Assembly: GCF_009789225.1 (NCBI RefSeq)
Contig: NZ_WSTA01000013.1
Coordinates: 1-56,946 of the forward strand
Direction: 5' to 3'
DNA length: 56,946 bases
From: Agromyces seonyuensis
GTDB lineage: Bacteria > Actinomycetota > Actinomycetes > Actinomycetales > Microbacteriaceae
Both the position numbers and the translations under genes were made by a program. Positions within the stretch are counted from its first letter, which is position 1; each line of letters begins with the position of its first letter. The notes under the pieces were generated by a model that was not told where the DNA came from, did not search any database, and saw only the letters and a program-made list of their open reading frames with translations. Of this stretch, positions 23,473-34,549 are shown piece by piece.

Positions 23473-24500
23473 CAGCGGGCTCCCTCCGGGTCGGGGGCGG
23501 ATGCCCCGTGGGCGCTCGCCACGAGGCGCAGCCGGTCGACGACGCGGTCCACGAGAGCCGCGGGCTCGAGCACGCGCACCTCCGGCCCGTAGCCCGCGAG
23601 CTCGTCGGCGAGCACGAGCAGGTCGGTGTAGTGCAGTCGCACCAGGTCGCCGTCCCGCGCGTACGCACGGCGTCCGAGCCGGAGTGCGGCTTCGCTGCCG
23701 GCGGCGACCTCGACCGTCGCGGACTGCGCGGCGCGGAGCGCGCGGAGACGTTCCTTCACGGCTTCGCCGGCGCCCTCGGGCGCGGGCGGCGAGCTCGCCC
23801 CGCGGATCGGCTTGACCTCGCCGCTGATGCGGCTGAGCAGATAGGTGCGCTCGGCGTCGCGATCGCGGTCACGACCGTGAAGGTGCCAGCGACCCTCGTG
23901 CTCGACGAGGGCGATCGGGTCGACCCGGCGGAGCCGGGGGCCGTCGGTGCCGGGGGTGAAGTACAGGAACGAGACCGCCTGGCCGCGATCGAGCGCCTGC
24001 TGCAGCGGGTCGAACGCGGTGTCGCGCACGCGGATGCGCGGGGCGTAGCCGACGAGCGGCGAGGCACCCTCCACGCCGAACGCGCGCAGCTTCATGACGG
24101 CGCGGCGCGCGGGCGCGGAGAGCGCGCCGACGCCGGACCACGTCTGGGCGGCGAGCAGCAGGAGCGGCAGTTCGTCGGCCGTGAACCGCACGGAGGCCGG
24201 GAGCTCGAACGCCTCGCGCGGGATGCGGTAGCGCGTGTAGCGCCCGTCCCCGACGTGGTCGGGCGAGTCCGCGGTCTCGAGCGGGATACCGAGGTCGCGC
24301 AGGAGGGCCTTGTCGCGTTCGAACTGCTTGTCGAGGGCTTCCGTGGACACGCCTGCGCCGGCGCGTCCGCGATACCCGCGGACCCGCGCGAAGAGGTCGG
24401 ACTTCAGCAGTCCGCCGCGCGTCTCCACGAGGGCGAGGACCAGATTGAAGAGCCGGTCCTCGTTGGGGACTCGGTCCTGCGAAGCTCGCTCGTCGGGCAC
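23472..24500 (-). CDS. pafB: WYL-domain regulator PafB
   Basis: A 342-residue partner of PafC with the same layout: winged helix (RLFNLVLALVETRGGLLKSDLFARV...), WYL domain around 190-250 (VSFLYFTPGTDGPRLRRVDPIALVEHEGRWHLHGRDR) and WCX tail. It pairs with PafC in the DNA-damage response. The start was set at GTG 24500 because TATGAT (24508-24513), a near-consensus -10 box, ends 7 bases upstream. The ATG at 24512 lies inside that box and cannot be the start of an mRNA made from this promoter. Confidence 0.92.
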   Translation of the reverse strand: MPDERASQDRVPNEDRLFNLVLALVETRGGLLKSDLFARVRGYRGRAGAGVSTEALDKQFERDKALLRDLGIPLETADSPDHVGDGRYTRYRIPREAFELPASVRFTADELPLLLLAAQTWSGVGALSAPARRAVMKLRAFGVEGASPLVGYAPRIRVRDTAFDPLQQALDRGQAVSFLYFTPGTDGPRLRRVDPIALVEHEGRWHLHGRDRDRDAERTYLLSRISGEVKPIRGASSPPAPEGAGEAVKERLRALRAAQSATVEVAAGSEAALRLGRRAYARDGDLVRLHYTDLLVLADELAGYGPEVRVLEPAALVDRVVDRLRLVASAHGASAPDPEGAR

Positions 24501-24507
24501 GTCAGCG

Positions 24508-24513
24508 ATCATA
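24508..24513 (-). promoter_or_regulatory. -10 box of leaderless pafB promoter
   Basis: TATGAT on the minus strand is the best -10 match in the region and ends 7 bases before GTG 24500, so transcription should begin at the start codon. Confidence 0.6.
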
Positions 24514-24567
24514 GCGAGCGCACGGGGAGCCGGACCCGGGCGCACGCGCCCGTCGCCCGGACGCCGA

Positions 24568-25524
24568 TCACTCGTCGCCGTAGATCCCGAGGATGTCGAC
24601 GACGTACACGAGCGTCGCGTCCGCCGGGATCTCGCCCGAGCCGCTCGAGCCGTAGCCCTGGTCCGGCGGCACGACGACGACGACCTGCGACCCGACGGTC
24701 TTGCCGATGAGCGCATCGGAGAGGCCCGTGGGGATGTTCCCGCCCTCGCCGACGCTCCACACGGTGGGCGAGGTGCCCTCGTCCTTCCACGTGGTGTCGA
24801 ACACGGTGTTGTCGTCCCAGAGGACGCCGGTGAAGTTGACGACGACGAGGTCGCCGTCTTCGACGGTCGCGCCGGAGCCCTGCTTGAGCGTCTCGACCTC
24901 GAGGTCCTCGAACGGGCCGGAGCTCGGGACGGTCACGCCGGGGCGCCCGTCACCGTCGAGCACGACGGCCGGGAAGCCGTCGCGCGAGAGCCGCACGGCG
25001 CCGTCGGCGCGATCGGGGTAGGCCTTGATGACGTCCATCACGAACACGAGGGTGTCGCCGGGGGCGATGCCCTGCGCGTCGTTGCCGCGGTCGGGGCCGT
25101 AGAACTCCTCGGCGGTCGTCGTCACCACGACGCGGCTGCCGTCGCGGGCGCAGCTGAGGCCCTCGACGAGCGGGGCCGGGGTCGTCGAGGCGCTCGGGGT
25201 GAGCACCTGGGTCTGCTCGTCGTCGAAACCGGCGGTCGCGATGACCTCGCCGGTCGTGCCGTTGGCCCAGTACAGGCCGAGCTCGAGGAACTGGCCGGGC
25301 GAGAGGTAGTCGCCCTCCCCCTCGATGACCTCTCGGCACTGGGTGTCCTGCGCGGTCAGCGGCGTCGGGAACTCCACATCGGGCGTCTCCCCGAACTCGC
25401 CGCTCACGTGGACCGCGTCGACCGTCGCACCGCTCGTCGCCTGCGGCTCGGCGGGGGCCGCGCAACCGGTCAGGGCGACGGCGATCAGCCCGCCGGTGGC
25501 GATGAGCGCGAAGTACTTGCGCAC
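24568..25524 (-). CDS. FKBP-type peptidyl-prolyl isomerase lipoprotein
   Basis: A 318-residue lipoprotein. The signal peptide (RKYFALIATGGLIAVALTGC) ends with lipobox LTGC, lipidated Cys21. The C-terminal domain (about 215-318) is a full FKBP fold: GDLVVVNFTGVLWDDNTVFDTTW, IPTGLSDALIGKTVGSQVVVVVPPDQGYG, DATLVYVVDIL. An upstream region (about 60-170) looks like a second, degenerate FKBP. It should help fold exported proteins outside the membrane. GTG 25524 has GAGGATCC just upstream and gives a clean signal peptide; ATG 25551 lacks a ribosome site. TAGGCT at 25583-25588 is a likely -10 box. Confidence 0.9.
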   Translation of the reverse strand: MRKYFALIATGGLIAVALTGCAAPAEPQATSGATVDAVHVSGEFGETPDVEFPTPLTAQDTQCREVIEGEGDYLSPGQFLELGLYWANGTTGEVIATAGFDDEQTQVLTPSASTTPAPLVEGLSCARDGSRVVVTTTAEEFYGPDRGNDAQGIAPGDTLVFVMDVIKAYPDRADGAVRLSRDGFPAVVLDGDGRPGVTVPSSGPFEDLEVETLKQGSGATVEDGDLVVVNFTGVLWDDNTVFDTTWKDEGTSPTVWSVGEGGNIPTGLSDALIGKTVGSQVVVVVPPDQGYGSSGSGEIPADATLVYVVDILGIYGDE

Positions 25525-25633
25525 GGATCCTCGATTCCTACGACGACGCATCGGGCAGGCCGGCTGGGCCGACCAAGGTCACAGCCTACCGGCAGCGCAC
25601 CGCGCCTCGATGCGCCGCCGATCGGCCACGGGT

Positions 25634-27402
<1,769 letters not shown>

Positions 27403-27728
27403 GATGCCTTTCGAAGTGTTCCGGGTGACGATCCGTGCGACTCTCCACCCGAGATCGGGGGTCGCGTGCATTGGAAGCAGTCCCGCTCACGGCCGCGCGT
27501 TGGGCGGCGAGTGGATGTCGGGCGAAGCCGCCGGTGCACCTCCGGGGTATGACGAACCACACTATCGCGACCAGGATCACGACCTCGTCGGAACCGGCCG
27601 GCACGGCGCAAGCGGCTGGTCGGGGCCGCGAACAGTTCGATCGTCCTCCCGCACGCGGTGAGTCGGCATCCCGTCACGGTGCGCCAGGATCGGGGGCCGC
27701 GCTGCGGCGGTCGTACTCCGGCTGCGGG
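27403..27728. other. Non-coding spacer between HAD and LtrA genes
   Basis: No gene, RNA or clear hairpin is recognised in these 326 bases. A minus-strand frame at 27380-27604 has one hydrophobic stretch (VVILVAIVWFVIP) but overlaps the HAD promoter and has no ribosome site, so it is not called. Confidence 0.5.
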
Positions 27729-28979
27729 TCATCCGAGCTCGAAGTCTGCACTGCGACCCGGCCGCCGGTCGGCGAGAGCCGCGAGGGCGAGCGCTGCGGC
27801 GACCGCTGCCGCCGTCGCGGCCGGTGGCAGCAGTGAGATCACGGGGACGAGCGCCAGGAGAAACGCCGCCGCGGAGATGCGGATGCGGATGGCGCCGGCG
27901 GATGCGCGTGCGGCCACGGCGGCGCCGGCCAGCAGGAAGAGCGCCGGGCCCAGGGCGAGTGCCGCCGCGGCGAACCATCCCGTGCGGCCCTCGCCTGCGC
28001 CGACCAGTTCGACGAGGCGCTCGCCGCCGACGGCCGTGGCGAGTATGCCGACGATCAGTGGGAAGTGCCCGTAGGCGTACGCGTCCCGACCGAGGTGGGA
28101 GCGCGCCGGACCGCCGAGCCGCGCGAGGCGGGCGCGCAGGGCATCGGCGAACGACGCGAAGTACCACCGCCACAGGGCGAGCGAGATGAGGAGGCTCAGC
28201 GCCACGACGAGCACGACCGGCGCGCTCAGCTCGCCGACTGCGCTCGTGCCGATCGCCAGGAGCGTCTCCCCCAGTGCGAGGAGGACGATGAGGCCGTGGC
28301 GCTCGGCGAAATGGCCGGCTGCGGCGAGATGCTCACCGCCCAGCGCCGAGGTCGCGTAGGCGGCGATCACATCGGCGGCGAAGGCCGCGAGCCACAACCA
28401 GGTCTGCGCGTCGCCGCCGACGACCGCACCCACGACCAGCAACGTCCCGGTCGGCATCACCGAGGCGACGAGCGAGATGACGAGCTGCCGGCGAAGCGGG
28501 CTGTCGCCGGCAGCGACGAGGAAGCACGCCGCGTGCACGATCTTCACGGCCGTGTACCCGACCGCGATCGCCAGCGCCGCGCCCCGGCTCGACGACGACT
28601 GCTCGAACGCCTGCGAGATCGTGAGCGCGATGACGAGGACGAGGACCATCGCGACGATCAATCCGATACGGATGACGCCGCGATCGGCTCGCGCCTCGTT
28701 GCAGAGCCACACGAACGACTCCCACGTCCACCAGAGCAGGCCGAGGACGGTGACCGCATGGATCAGGCCGATCGCATCCGGCTGCTCGACGACGAGGTGC
28801 GTCACCTGCGTGAATGCGAAGACGAAGAGCAGATCGAAGAACAGTTCGAGGGTCGTGACCCGGTGCTCGCCGCGGGCGCGCACGACGAGGGGCGATCCGC
28901 CGCGGTCGACGGCCGCGACGACCTGCCGGAGCAGCGACCGGTGCTCGGTGCTCCGGTGCGAGGACGTGCTTCCCACCAC
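27729..28979 (-). CDS. LtrA-like (low temperature requirement A) membrane protein
   Basis: A 416-residue membrane protein with about twelve helices. The family signature is clear: VTTLELFFDLLFVFAFTQVTHLV at the first helix, WWTWESFVWLCNEAR near 83-97, and FAERHGLIVLLALGETLLAIG near 222-242, followed by AYAYGHFPLIVGI. LtrA was named for a Listeria mutant unable to grow in the cold; the molecular role is unknown. GTG 28979 is the most plausible start. A second LtrA-like gene is at 47373; the two share all motifs but differ in much of the sequence. Confidence 0.88.
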   Translation of the reverse strand: MVGSTSSHRSTEHRSLLRQVVAAVDRGGSPLVVRARGEHRVTTLELFFDLLFVFAFTQVTHLVVEQPDAIGLIHAVTVLGLLWWTWESFVWLCNEARADRGVIRIGLIVAMVLVLVIALTISQAFEQSSSSRGAALAIAVGYTAVKIVHAACFLVAAGDSPLRRQLVISLVASVMPTGTLLVVGAVVGGDAQTWLWLAAFAADVIAAYATSALGGEHLAAAGHFAERHGLIVLLALGETLLAIGTSAVGELSAPVVLVVALSLLISLALWRWYFASFADALRARLARLGGPARSHLGRDAYAYGHFPLIVGILATAVGGERLVELVGAGEGRTGWFAAAALALGPALFLLAGAAVAARASAGAIRIRISAAAFLLALVPVISLLPPAATAAAVAAALALAALADRRPGRSADFELG

Positions 28980-29005
28980 TCGAGGATGACCGCAGGCCCG
29001 GACCC

Positions 29006-29032
29006 GATGCGCCCGTCGGCCTTACGGGCATC
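29006..29032. terminator. Hairpin after serine hydrolase gene
   Basis: GCCCGT (29011-29016) pairs with ACGGGC (29024-29029), extended by GAT/ATC across a bulge. It lies 35-60 bases past the hydrolase stop on the minus strand. Confidence 0.4.
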
Positions 29033-29065
29033 CCACTGGGCAGGGCGCACGGGGGTCGCGGCGGC

Positions 29066-30238
29066 TCAGGCGTAGAACGCGCGCTCGAAGTCGTAGTAGA
29101 GCCGGAGTGCCGCGGGGTCGGCGAACGGGAGGATCTGCGTCATGAAGACTCCGGCGATGCCGCTCGTCCGATCGATCCAGAAGTAGGTGTTGGCCAAGCC
29201 CGCCCACATCAGTCCGCCCGCGGGGCGGCCGGTCGGCGCAGGCTGCTCGTTGATCTGGAAGCTCAGCCCCCATGTCTTGTCGACCCCGGGGAAGAACTCG
29301 GCGTCGAGCGAGTACCCCGGGTTGGCCGACCTCATGGCCCGCACCCGTGTCCGCCCGATCGCATTCCTCGACATCGCGTGCACGGTCTCCGGAGCGAGCA
29401 CCTGAGCGCCCGCCGCGCGTCCGCCGTCGAGGATCATGCGAACGAAGCCGAGGTAGTCCCGGGCGGTGCTGTACAGGCCGCCCCCGCCCATCTCGAACTC
29501 CGGATCCTGGGGGATCTCGAACTCGAGCTGCGGAGCGAGGACGTCGGCGGCCTCCCGCTGATGCACGGCGGCGAGGCGGGACCGCATGTCCGAGGTCAGC
29601 CTGAATGCCGTGCTGCCCATGCCGATGGGCCCGAACACGTGCTCCTCGAGGTAGTGACCGAGGCACTGTCCGCTGGCGGCCTCGATCATCTTGCCCGCCC
29701 AGTCGATGCCGATTCCGTAGCGCCACTCGTCGCCGGGATCGAACAGGAGCGGCGTGGCGAGTGCGGCATCCAGGCCCGAGATGAGGGGCGGCACGTCCCG
29801 CGCGACACGAAAGCGCGTGATGTCCGCGGCCCAGATCTCGTCGGCGAAGCCCGCCGTGTGCGTCAGCAGATGGCGGAGCGTGACGGGCCTCCGGGGCGGC
29901 CGCGTTCGCGGCATCCCCTCGTCGTCGAACCCTTCCAGCACCTGCACGGCCCCAAGGTCGGGCACCATGACGGATGCCGCTTCGTCGAGGTGCAGCCGGC
30001 CTCGCTCGACGAGCTGCATCGCCGCGACCGCGGTGATCGCCTTGGTCATGGAGGCGAGCCACACCACCGAGTCGGGCGTCATCGCCTCGGGGCGACCCAG
30101 CACGCGGCTACCGAAGGCTCCCTCGTAGATCGTCCCGCTCCGATCGGTCACGGCCGCGGCGACGCCGGGCACCAGCCCGTCGCGTACGGCGTTGCTGAGG
30201 GCCGCGTCGATTCCGTCCGCCCGTGCTGCGGCATCCAT
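29066..30238 (-). CDS. Class C beta-lactamase-fold serine hydrolase
   Basis: A 390-residue penicillin-binding-protein/beta-lactamase-like hydrolase. The SxxK motif is S63-M-T-K66 in LASMTKAITA; VTLRHLLTHTAGF is the usual following helix, and WRYGIGIDWAG holds the Tyr of the YxN/YxS motif. No signal peptide is present, so it is probably a cytoplasmic esterase of the EstB type rather than an antibiotic-resistance enzyme. Three bases separate AGGGGATGGAACC-type purine-rich leader from the ATG. Substrate unknown. Confidence 0.87.
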   Translation of the reverse strand: MDAAARADGIDAALSNAVRDGLVPGVAAAVTDRSGTIYEGAFGSRVLGRPEAMTPDSVVWLASMTKAITAVAAMQLVERGRLHLDEAASVMVPDLGAVQVLEGFDDEGMPRTRPPRRPVTLRHLLTHTAGFADEIWAADITRFRVARDVPPLISGLDAALATPLLFDPGDEWRYGIGIDWAGKMIEAASGQCLGHYLEEHVFGPIGMGSTAFRLTSDMRSRLAAVHQREAADVLAPQLEFEIPQDPEFEMGGGGLYSTARDYLGFVRMILDGGRAAGAQVLAPETVHAMSRNAIGRTRVRAMRSANPGYSLDAEFFPGVDKTWGLSFQINEQPAPTGRPAGGLMWAGLANTYFWIDRTSGIAGVFMTQILPFADPAALRLYYDFERAFYA

Positions 30239-30368
30239 GCTGGTTCCATCCCCTCTGCGCGGAGGCCAGACTCCCACGGCTCGGGCAGCCGGTGAACCCC
30301 CGACCCGGATCGCGCGGTCGCGGGAACGCGGATCGACGCATCGGCGGAGCGGGCCGTGAGCCCGCACG

Positions 30369-30770
30369 TCAGATCGCGCCGGCCGGACGTCGCGGGTCGA
30401 GGCGCAAGGTCGCGGCGCGTGCGCCGGGCCCGAAGGAGGCGAGCCCCCCGTACTTGCGCCGGTAGGCGTCGTCGATCGCCGGCAACGCCGACGGTGCCGC
30501 ATCGCTCAGCAGCACGTCGAACGACACGTCGCCGAGCCGGACCCTCCCGGAGCCGTGCCGCTTCGAGGCCCGATACCACTGCGAAGCGATTCCGCGCTGG
30601 GCGCGGACGTAGACCTCGCCGCCCGAGACCACCATCCCGATCTCCACCTCGGGGGCGTCCGGACCGCTCGCGCCCGCGGTGAGATGCAGCGAGAACGCCG
30701 CCTGGAATGCGCCGAGCTCGGGTCCGGTCCACCGTGTCCGTCCCGACGATCCTCCGCCGACGTCGCTCAT
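30369..30770 (-). CDS. DUF2255 family protein
   Basis: A 133-residue protein matching the DUF2255 pattern: an N-terminal TGPELGAFQAAFSLHLT, a central strand MVVSGGEVYVRAQRGIASQWYRASKRHGSGRV and a C-terminal DDAYRRKYG...ATLRLDPRRPAG. Function unknown; the fold is thought to resemble flavin-binding split barrels, but that is not visible here. GGAGGAG lies 8 bases before the ATG. It is divergent from the leader-SnoaL-LuxR unit. Confidence 0.83.
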   Translation of the reverse strand: MSDVGGGSSGRTRWTGPELGAFQAAFSLHLTAGASGPDAPEVEIGMVVSGGEVYVRAQRGIASQWYRASKRHGSGRVRLGDVSFDVLLSDAAPSALPAIDDAYRRKYGGLASFGPGARAATLRLDPRRPAGAI

Positions 30771-31075
30771 GTCCGCACTCCTCCGCTTTCTCCGGTCTCG
30801 GCCGCGCGCCGTCGATTCGTCGTTCGCGCCGACCTCATGGCCGTACCGGCCTCCATGCTCCGTCCGAGGGCCGGCCGGCCGCGCCCGTGGTCGACGCGGG
30901 CCGATCCCGGGGCGCCCCCGGGGGCTCGCGCACCCGCCGCGGTCATCGGCCGACGGCCACGACGACCAGGGAGTCGACCAGTGGGTTGCCCTGGTGACTG
31001 CGTGCGTTCGGGACGGCAGGCTCGAACGAGCCGCCCGGGACGCCGTGGCGGGCCCCCATGGAAAGGAACCACCCG
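30771..31075. other. Divergent spacer between DUF2255 and SnoaL genes
   Basis: Open frames run through this 305-base region but none resembles a known protein. It should hold the two divergent promoters; AAAGGA near 31062 serves the short leader frame at 31076. No strong -10 match or hairpin was found. Confidence 0.45.
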
Positions 31076-31117
31076 ATGATGACCACCCCCACGTTCTCGT
31101 CGGCGGAACACGGATGA
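31076..31117 (+). CDS. Possible 13-codon leader peptide coupled to SnoaL gene
   Basis: ATG ATG starts the peptide MMTTPTFSSAEHG. AAAGGA lies 8 bases upstream, while the following SnoaL gene has no ribosome site of its own. The TGA at 31115 overlaps the SnoaL ATG at 31114 (ATGA). This arrangement suggests that ribosomes load here and re-initiate on the SnoaL frame. The peptide has no run of one amino acid that would suggest classical attenuation. It could also be chance. Confidence 0.4.
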   Translation: MMTTPTFSSAEHG

Positions 31118-31551
31118 CCGAAGCGCTGCCGCCCCTCGACCGGCTGCTCGTGCTCGAAGAACTGCGTCGCCTGCAAGCGCGGCTCTGCGACGCGGCCGTC
31201 GCCCGCGAGTGGACCGAGGTGGACGCCCTGTTCAGCGCCGACGGCCGCTTCCGGGCGTACGAGATCGGAGGCGAACTGGCCTGCTTCACGTCGAGCCCCG
31301 GCATCGGCGCGGCTCTCGAGCATGCGGTCGGCGCTGGGCGGGTCGTCCTGAGCTCGAGCGACGAGGAACTCGACGCGCTCGCCGAGGATCGCGCCGACGG
31401 AACCTGGACGATCGACGACTCCTGGTACGCGGACGACGGCGATCGGGCGGTGCACGGCGCCGGGTCGCTCGCGCTCGGGTATCGACGCGAGGACGGACAG
31501 TGGAGGATCGCGACCGCCGAGTACACCAGGACCGCACGTGAACCGGCTTGA
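31114..31551 (+). CDS. SnoaL-like / NTF2-fold protein
   Basis: A 145-residue NTF2-like protein: LEELRRLQARLCDAAVAREWTEVDALFSADGRFRAY at the N-terminus (helices with the usual D..F..D pattern) and a closing sheet GAGSLALGYRREDGQWRIATAEYTRT. Such folds include polyketide cyclases and steroid isomerases; the role here is unknown. It is only distantly like the SnoaL protein at 3892. Its start overlaps the small leader frame; it ends 43 bases before the first LAL regulator and could be co-transcribed with it. Confidence 0.78.
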   Translation: MTEALPPLDRLLVLEELRRLQARLCDAAVAREWTEVDALFSADGRFRAYEIGGELACFTSSPGIGAALEHAVGAGRVVLSSSDEELDALAEDRADGTWTIDDSWYADDGDRAVHGAGSLALGYRREDGQWRIATAEYTRTAREPA

Positions 31552-31594
31552 GGCGCTCCCCGCGCCGCTGCGGCGCCCGATACACTCCCTACCC

Positions 31595-34408
31595 ATGGTG
31601 CCCAGGGAGCACGGGCCCGGTCTGATCGGGCGCCGCCGCGAGCAGGAGCGGCTCGATCGGCTCATCGCGAGCGTCCGCGGCGGCGAGAGCCGCGCGCTGG
31701 TGATCCGCGCCGAAGCCGGGCTCGGGAAGACGCTGCTGCTGGATCACCTCGCCGCGCAGGCCCGGGGCTGCCGCGTGCTGCGGGTCGTCGGCGTCGAGTC
31801 CGAAATGGAACTCGCCCACGCGGGCCTGCAGCAGCTCTGCGCGCCGATCGTCGACGGCATCGACGCGCTGCCCGAACCGCAGTCGCTCGCCCTCGGCGTC
31901 GCGCTCGGCCTGCGCACCGGGCCGGCGCCCGACCGCTTCCTGCTGGGCCTGGCCGTGCTCGGACTGCTCAGCCATGCCGCCGAGGCGCAGCCGCTGCTCT
32001 GCCTCGTCGACGACGCCCAGTGGCTCGATCAGGCCTCCTCCCAAGTACTGACGTTCGCCGCCCGACGCCTCGTCGCCGAGTCCGTCGGACTCGTCTTCGC
32101 GGTGCGCGAGCCGGTCGACGAACGCTTCGCCGCGATCGAGGACCTGGTCGTCCGACCGCTCGATGACGACGCCGCACGGACGCTGCTCGGCTCGGTCCTC
32201 AGCGGGCCGATCGACCCCGCGGTGCGCGATCGGATCATCGCCGAAGCGCACGGGAACCCGCTCGCCCTCGTCGAACTGCATCGCGGCGTCGGCGAGTTCG
32301 GACCGCCGGCGATCGGGCGGACCGGGATGGGCGCGAAGCTCGAGGACGCATTCCGTCGCCGCATCGAACGGCTCTCGCCGGAGACGCGGCGCATGCTGCT
32401 CATCGCGGCGCTCGAACCGGTCGGGGACCCCGCGCTCGTCCTCGCGGCAGGCGCCGAGTTCGACCTGGACGACTCGGCCATCGTGCCCGCCATCGAAGCC
32501 GAGCTCCTCGAACTCGGCGGTCGATTGCGCTTCCGGCACCCGATGGCCCGATCCGCCGTGCTCGCCGCCGAATCGGCCGCGGATCGGCGAGCAGCGCACC
32601 GGGCGATCGCCGAGGCCACCGACCCCGATCGCGACCCCGACCGGCGCGCCTGGCACCTGGCCGAAAGCACGATCGGGTTCGACGAGGAGATCGCCGCCGA
32701 GCTCGTGCACTCGGCCGACCGCGCCCGCCTCCGCGGTGGGATGGTCGCGGCCGCGAGGTTCCACGCGAGGGGCGCCGAACTGACCCCCGACCGACGCCTC
32801 CGCTCCCGACGCACCCTCATGGCCGCGGAGGACACACTCCGTGCGGGCGCCGCGAACGAGGCGCTCCGACTGCTCGACCGCATCGAGCCGGGTCTGCTCG
32901 ACGCGCATCAACGCGCTCGCGCCGAGCTGGTCCGCGGGCATGCGCAGTTCTACACCCGCGGGACCGACAGCGTCGGCATCCTCCTCGAAGCCGCGCGAAG
33001 CCTGGAGTCGTATGACGGCCACGCCGCGGTCGCGACGTACTCGGACGCGCTCATCCGCGCCCTGCTCGCCGGTTCGACCGATCGCGACGCCGGCATCGAA
33101 CAGGTCGCGGCGGGCATTCTCGCAGCGGACCCGAGCGACCTCGATGCCCGCTCGGGCGCCGCGTTCGAGGCGCTTCGCGGTCTCGCCATCCTCATCCGCG
33201 ACGGATACGCGGCCGCCGCCCCGACGTTGCGCGCGGCGCTCGCAGCCCTCCGGTCGCCGGCCGCGGTCGCCGGGAGCGGGCGCCGAACCGACCCGCGTCG
33301 TGGACTCGGCGCCGACGTGAGCGAGGGCATCCGGGCGATGAGCTGGATGCCGCTGACCTGCCTGGTCGCGCGAGTCCTGCTCGATGACGCCGTGCTCGAG
33401 GAGTGCTCGCGCGAGTTCGTCGACGCCTGCCTGGCCGACGGGGTGCTCTCGAGGCTCGCGATGGCGACGGCCGAGTACTATCCGGTCCTGCTCATGAGCG
33501 GCCGGATCGCCGAAGCCGAAGGGCTGCACGAACGCGTCCGCGACGTCATGTCGGCGACGGATGTGCCGGCCCACCCGGACCGCGGCGGCTGGTTCGCCGC
33601 CTACCGCGGCGACGACGAGGCCGCGCGTCGCTCGTCGGAGGCGGTGCACGCCCGAGTCGCCGCGCGGCGGGAGCGCCAGTGGTTGCTTGCGGACGCCGTG
33701 GTGGCGGGTGTCCTGCACAACTCGCAAGCGCGCTATGCCGAGGCGTTGGCGGCGACGACCACGGTGGACGGGCATCCGTTCGACCTCGGCATGGCCGGTT
33801 GGGTGCTGCCGGAGCAGGTCGAGGCCGCCGTTCGGTCGGGCGACCCCGAACTGGGCAGAGCCGCAGCCGAGCGCCTCGACGAGATCGCGGCCGCGTCCGG
33901 CACCGACCTGGCGGTCGGTCTTGCGGCGCGGTCGGCGGCGCTGCTGGCCGATGACGCGGACGCCGAGGCCCTCTACCTGGCCGCGATCGACGCCCTCGCA
34001 CGCACCCGCATCGGCACCGCACAAGCCCGCGCCCACCTGCTCTACGGCGAATGGCTGCGCCGGCAGAACCGTCGCGTCGAAGCCCGCGAGAGCCTCCGCC
34101 TGGCCCACGAACGATTCGTCGCCGACGGCGCCCACGCCTTCGCCGAACGCGCCGCCCGCGAACTGTCCGCCACCGGCGAGATCGTGCACCGCTCCGCCGT
34201 CGGCCCCGTCGACGAACTCACCGCCCAGGAACGCCAGATCGCCCGCCTGGCCGCCGGCGGCGCCACCAACCCCGAGATCGGCGCCCAACTCTTCCTCAGC
34301 CCCCGCACCGTCGAATGGCACCTGCGCAAAGTGTTCGGCAAACTCGCCGTCACCTCCCGCCGCCAACTCGCCGCAGCCCTGCGCGACCCCGCCGCCGCAA
34401 CCGGCTGA
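31595..34408 (+). CDS. LAL-type LuxR-family ATPase regulator (copy 1)
   Basis: A 937-residue STAND-type regulator. The N-terminal AAA/NACHT-like ATPase has Walker A AEAGLGKT (39-46) and a Walker B-like LLCLVDDAQWLDQAS near 128-142. A long helical, TPR-like middle (about 330-790) probably senses a ligand. The C-terminal LuxR HTH is LTAQERQIARLAAGG...PEIGAQLFLSPRTVEWHLRKVFGKL. ATG 31595 was chosen because TACACT (31581-31586) lies 8 bases upstream, suggesting a leaderless start; GTG 31538 is an alternative. The last ~165 codons are identical in DNA to copy 2. Confidence 0.9.
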   Translation: MVPREHGPGLIGRRREQERLDRLIASVRGGESRALVIRAEAGLGKTLLLDHLAAQARGCRVLRVVGVESEMELAHAGLQQLCAPIVDGIDALPEPQSLALGVALGLRTGPAPDRFLLGLAVLGLLSHAAEAQPLLCLVDDAQWLDQASSQVLTFAARRLVAESVGLVFAVREPVDERFAAIEDLVVRPLDDDAARTLLGSVLSGPIDPAVRDRIIAEAHGNPLALVELHRGVGEFGPPAIGRTGMGAKLEDAFRRRIERLSPETRRMLLIAALEPVGDPALVLAAGAEFDLDDSAIVPAIEAELLELGGRLRFRHPMARSAVLAAESAADRRAAHRAIAEATDPDRDPDRRAWHLAESTIGFDEEIAAELVHSADRARLRGGMVAAARFHARGAELTPDRRLRSRRTLMAAEDTLRAGAANEALRLLDRIEPGLLDAHQRARAELVRGHAQFYTRGTDSVGILLEAARSLESYDGHAAVATYSDALIRALLAGSTDRDAGIEQVAAGILAADPSDLDARSGAAFEALRGLAILIRDGYAAAAPTLRAALAALRSPAAVAGSGRRTDPRRGLGADVSEGIRAMSWMPLTCLVARVLLDDAVLEECSREFVDACLADGVLSRLAMATAEYYPVLLMSGRIAEAEGLHERVRDVMSATDVPAHPDRGGWFAAYRGDDEAARRSSEAVHARVAARRERQWLLADAVVAGVLHNSQARYAEALAATTTVDGHPFDLGMAGWVLPEQVEAAVRSGDPELGRAAAERLDEIAAASGTDLAVGLAARSAALLADDADAEALYLAAIDALARTRIGTAQARAHLLYGEWLRRQNRRVEARESLRLAHERFVADGAHAFAERAARELSATGEIVHRSAVGPVDELTAQERQIARLAAGGATNPEIGAQLFLSPRTVEWHLRKVFGKLAVTSRRQLAAALRDPAAATG

Positions 34409-34433
34409 ACACCCCCGGGGAGCGACCAGGGAG
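33910..34433 (+). repeat. 524-bp direct repeat, copy 1 (3' end of LuxR gene)
   Basis: From 33910 to the stop at 34408 and on to 34433 the sequence matches 36994-37519 base for base as far as I can read, apart from a C-run of five versus seven at 34412. Upstream of 33910 the genes differ, with patches of near identity around 33715-33840. Confidence 0.92.
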
Positions 34434-34549
34434 CACGATTCGGGGAATCGAGTCGTTCGTCCCTGGTGCGCGCACCCGGTGCGGGAGTTGACTTCCGGAG
34501 AACACGCACGGACGCCCGACTGCGCCCGGACCGGAAGGGATCCCCGACC

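Noticed and set aside
29066-30238. Class C beta-lactamase-like gene as an antibiotic-resistance gene.
   Set aside because: No signal peptide and an esterase-like second motif; most such proteins are general esterases or peptidases.
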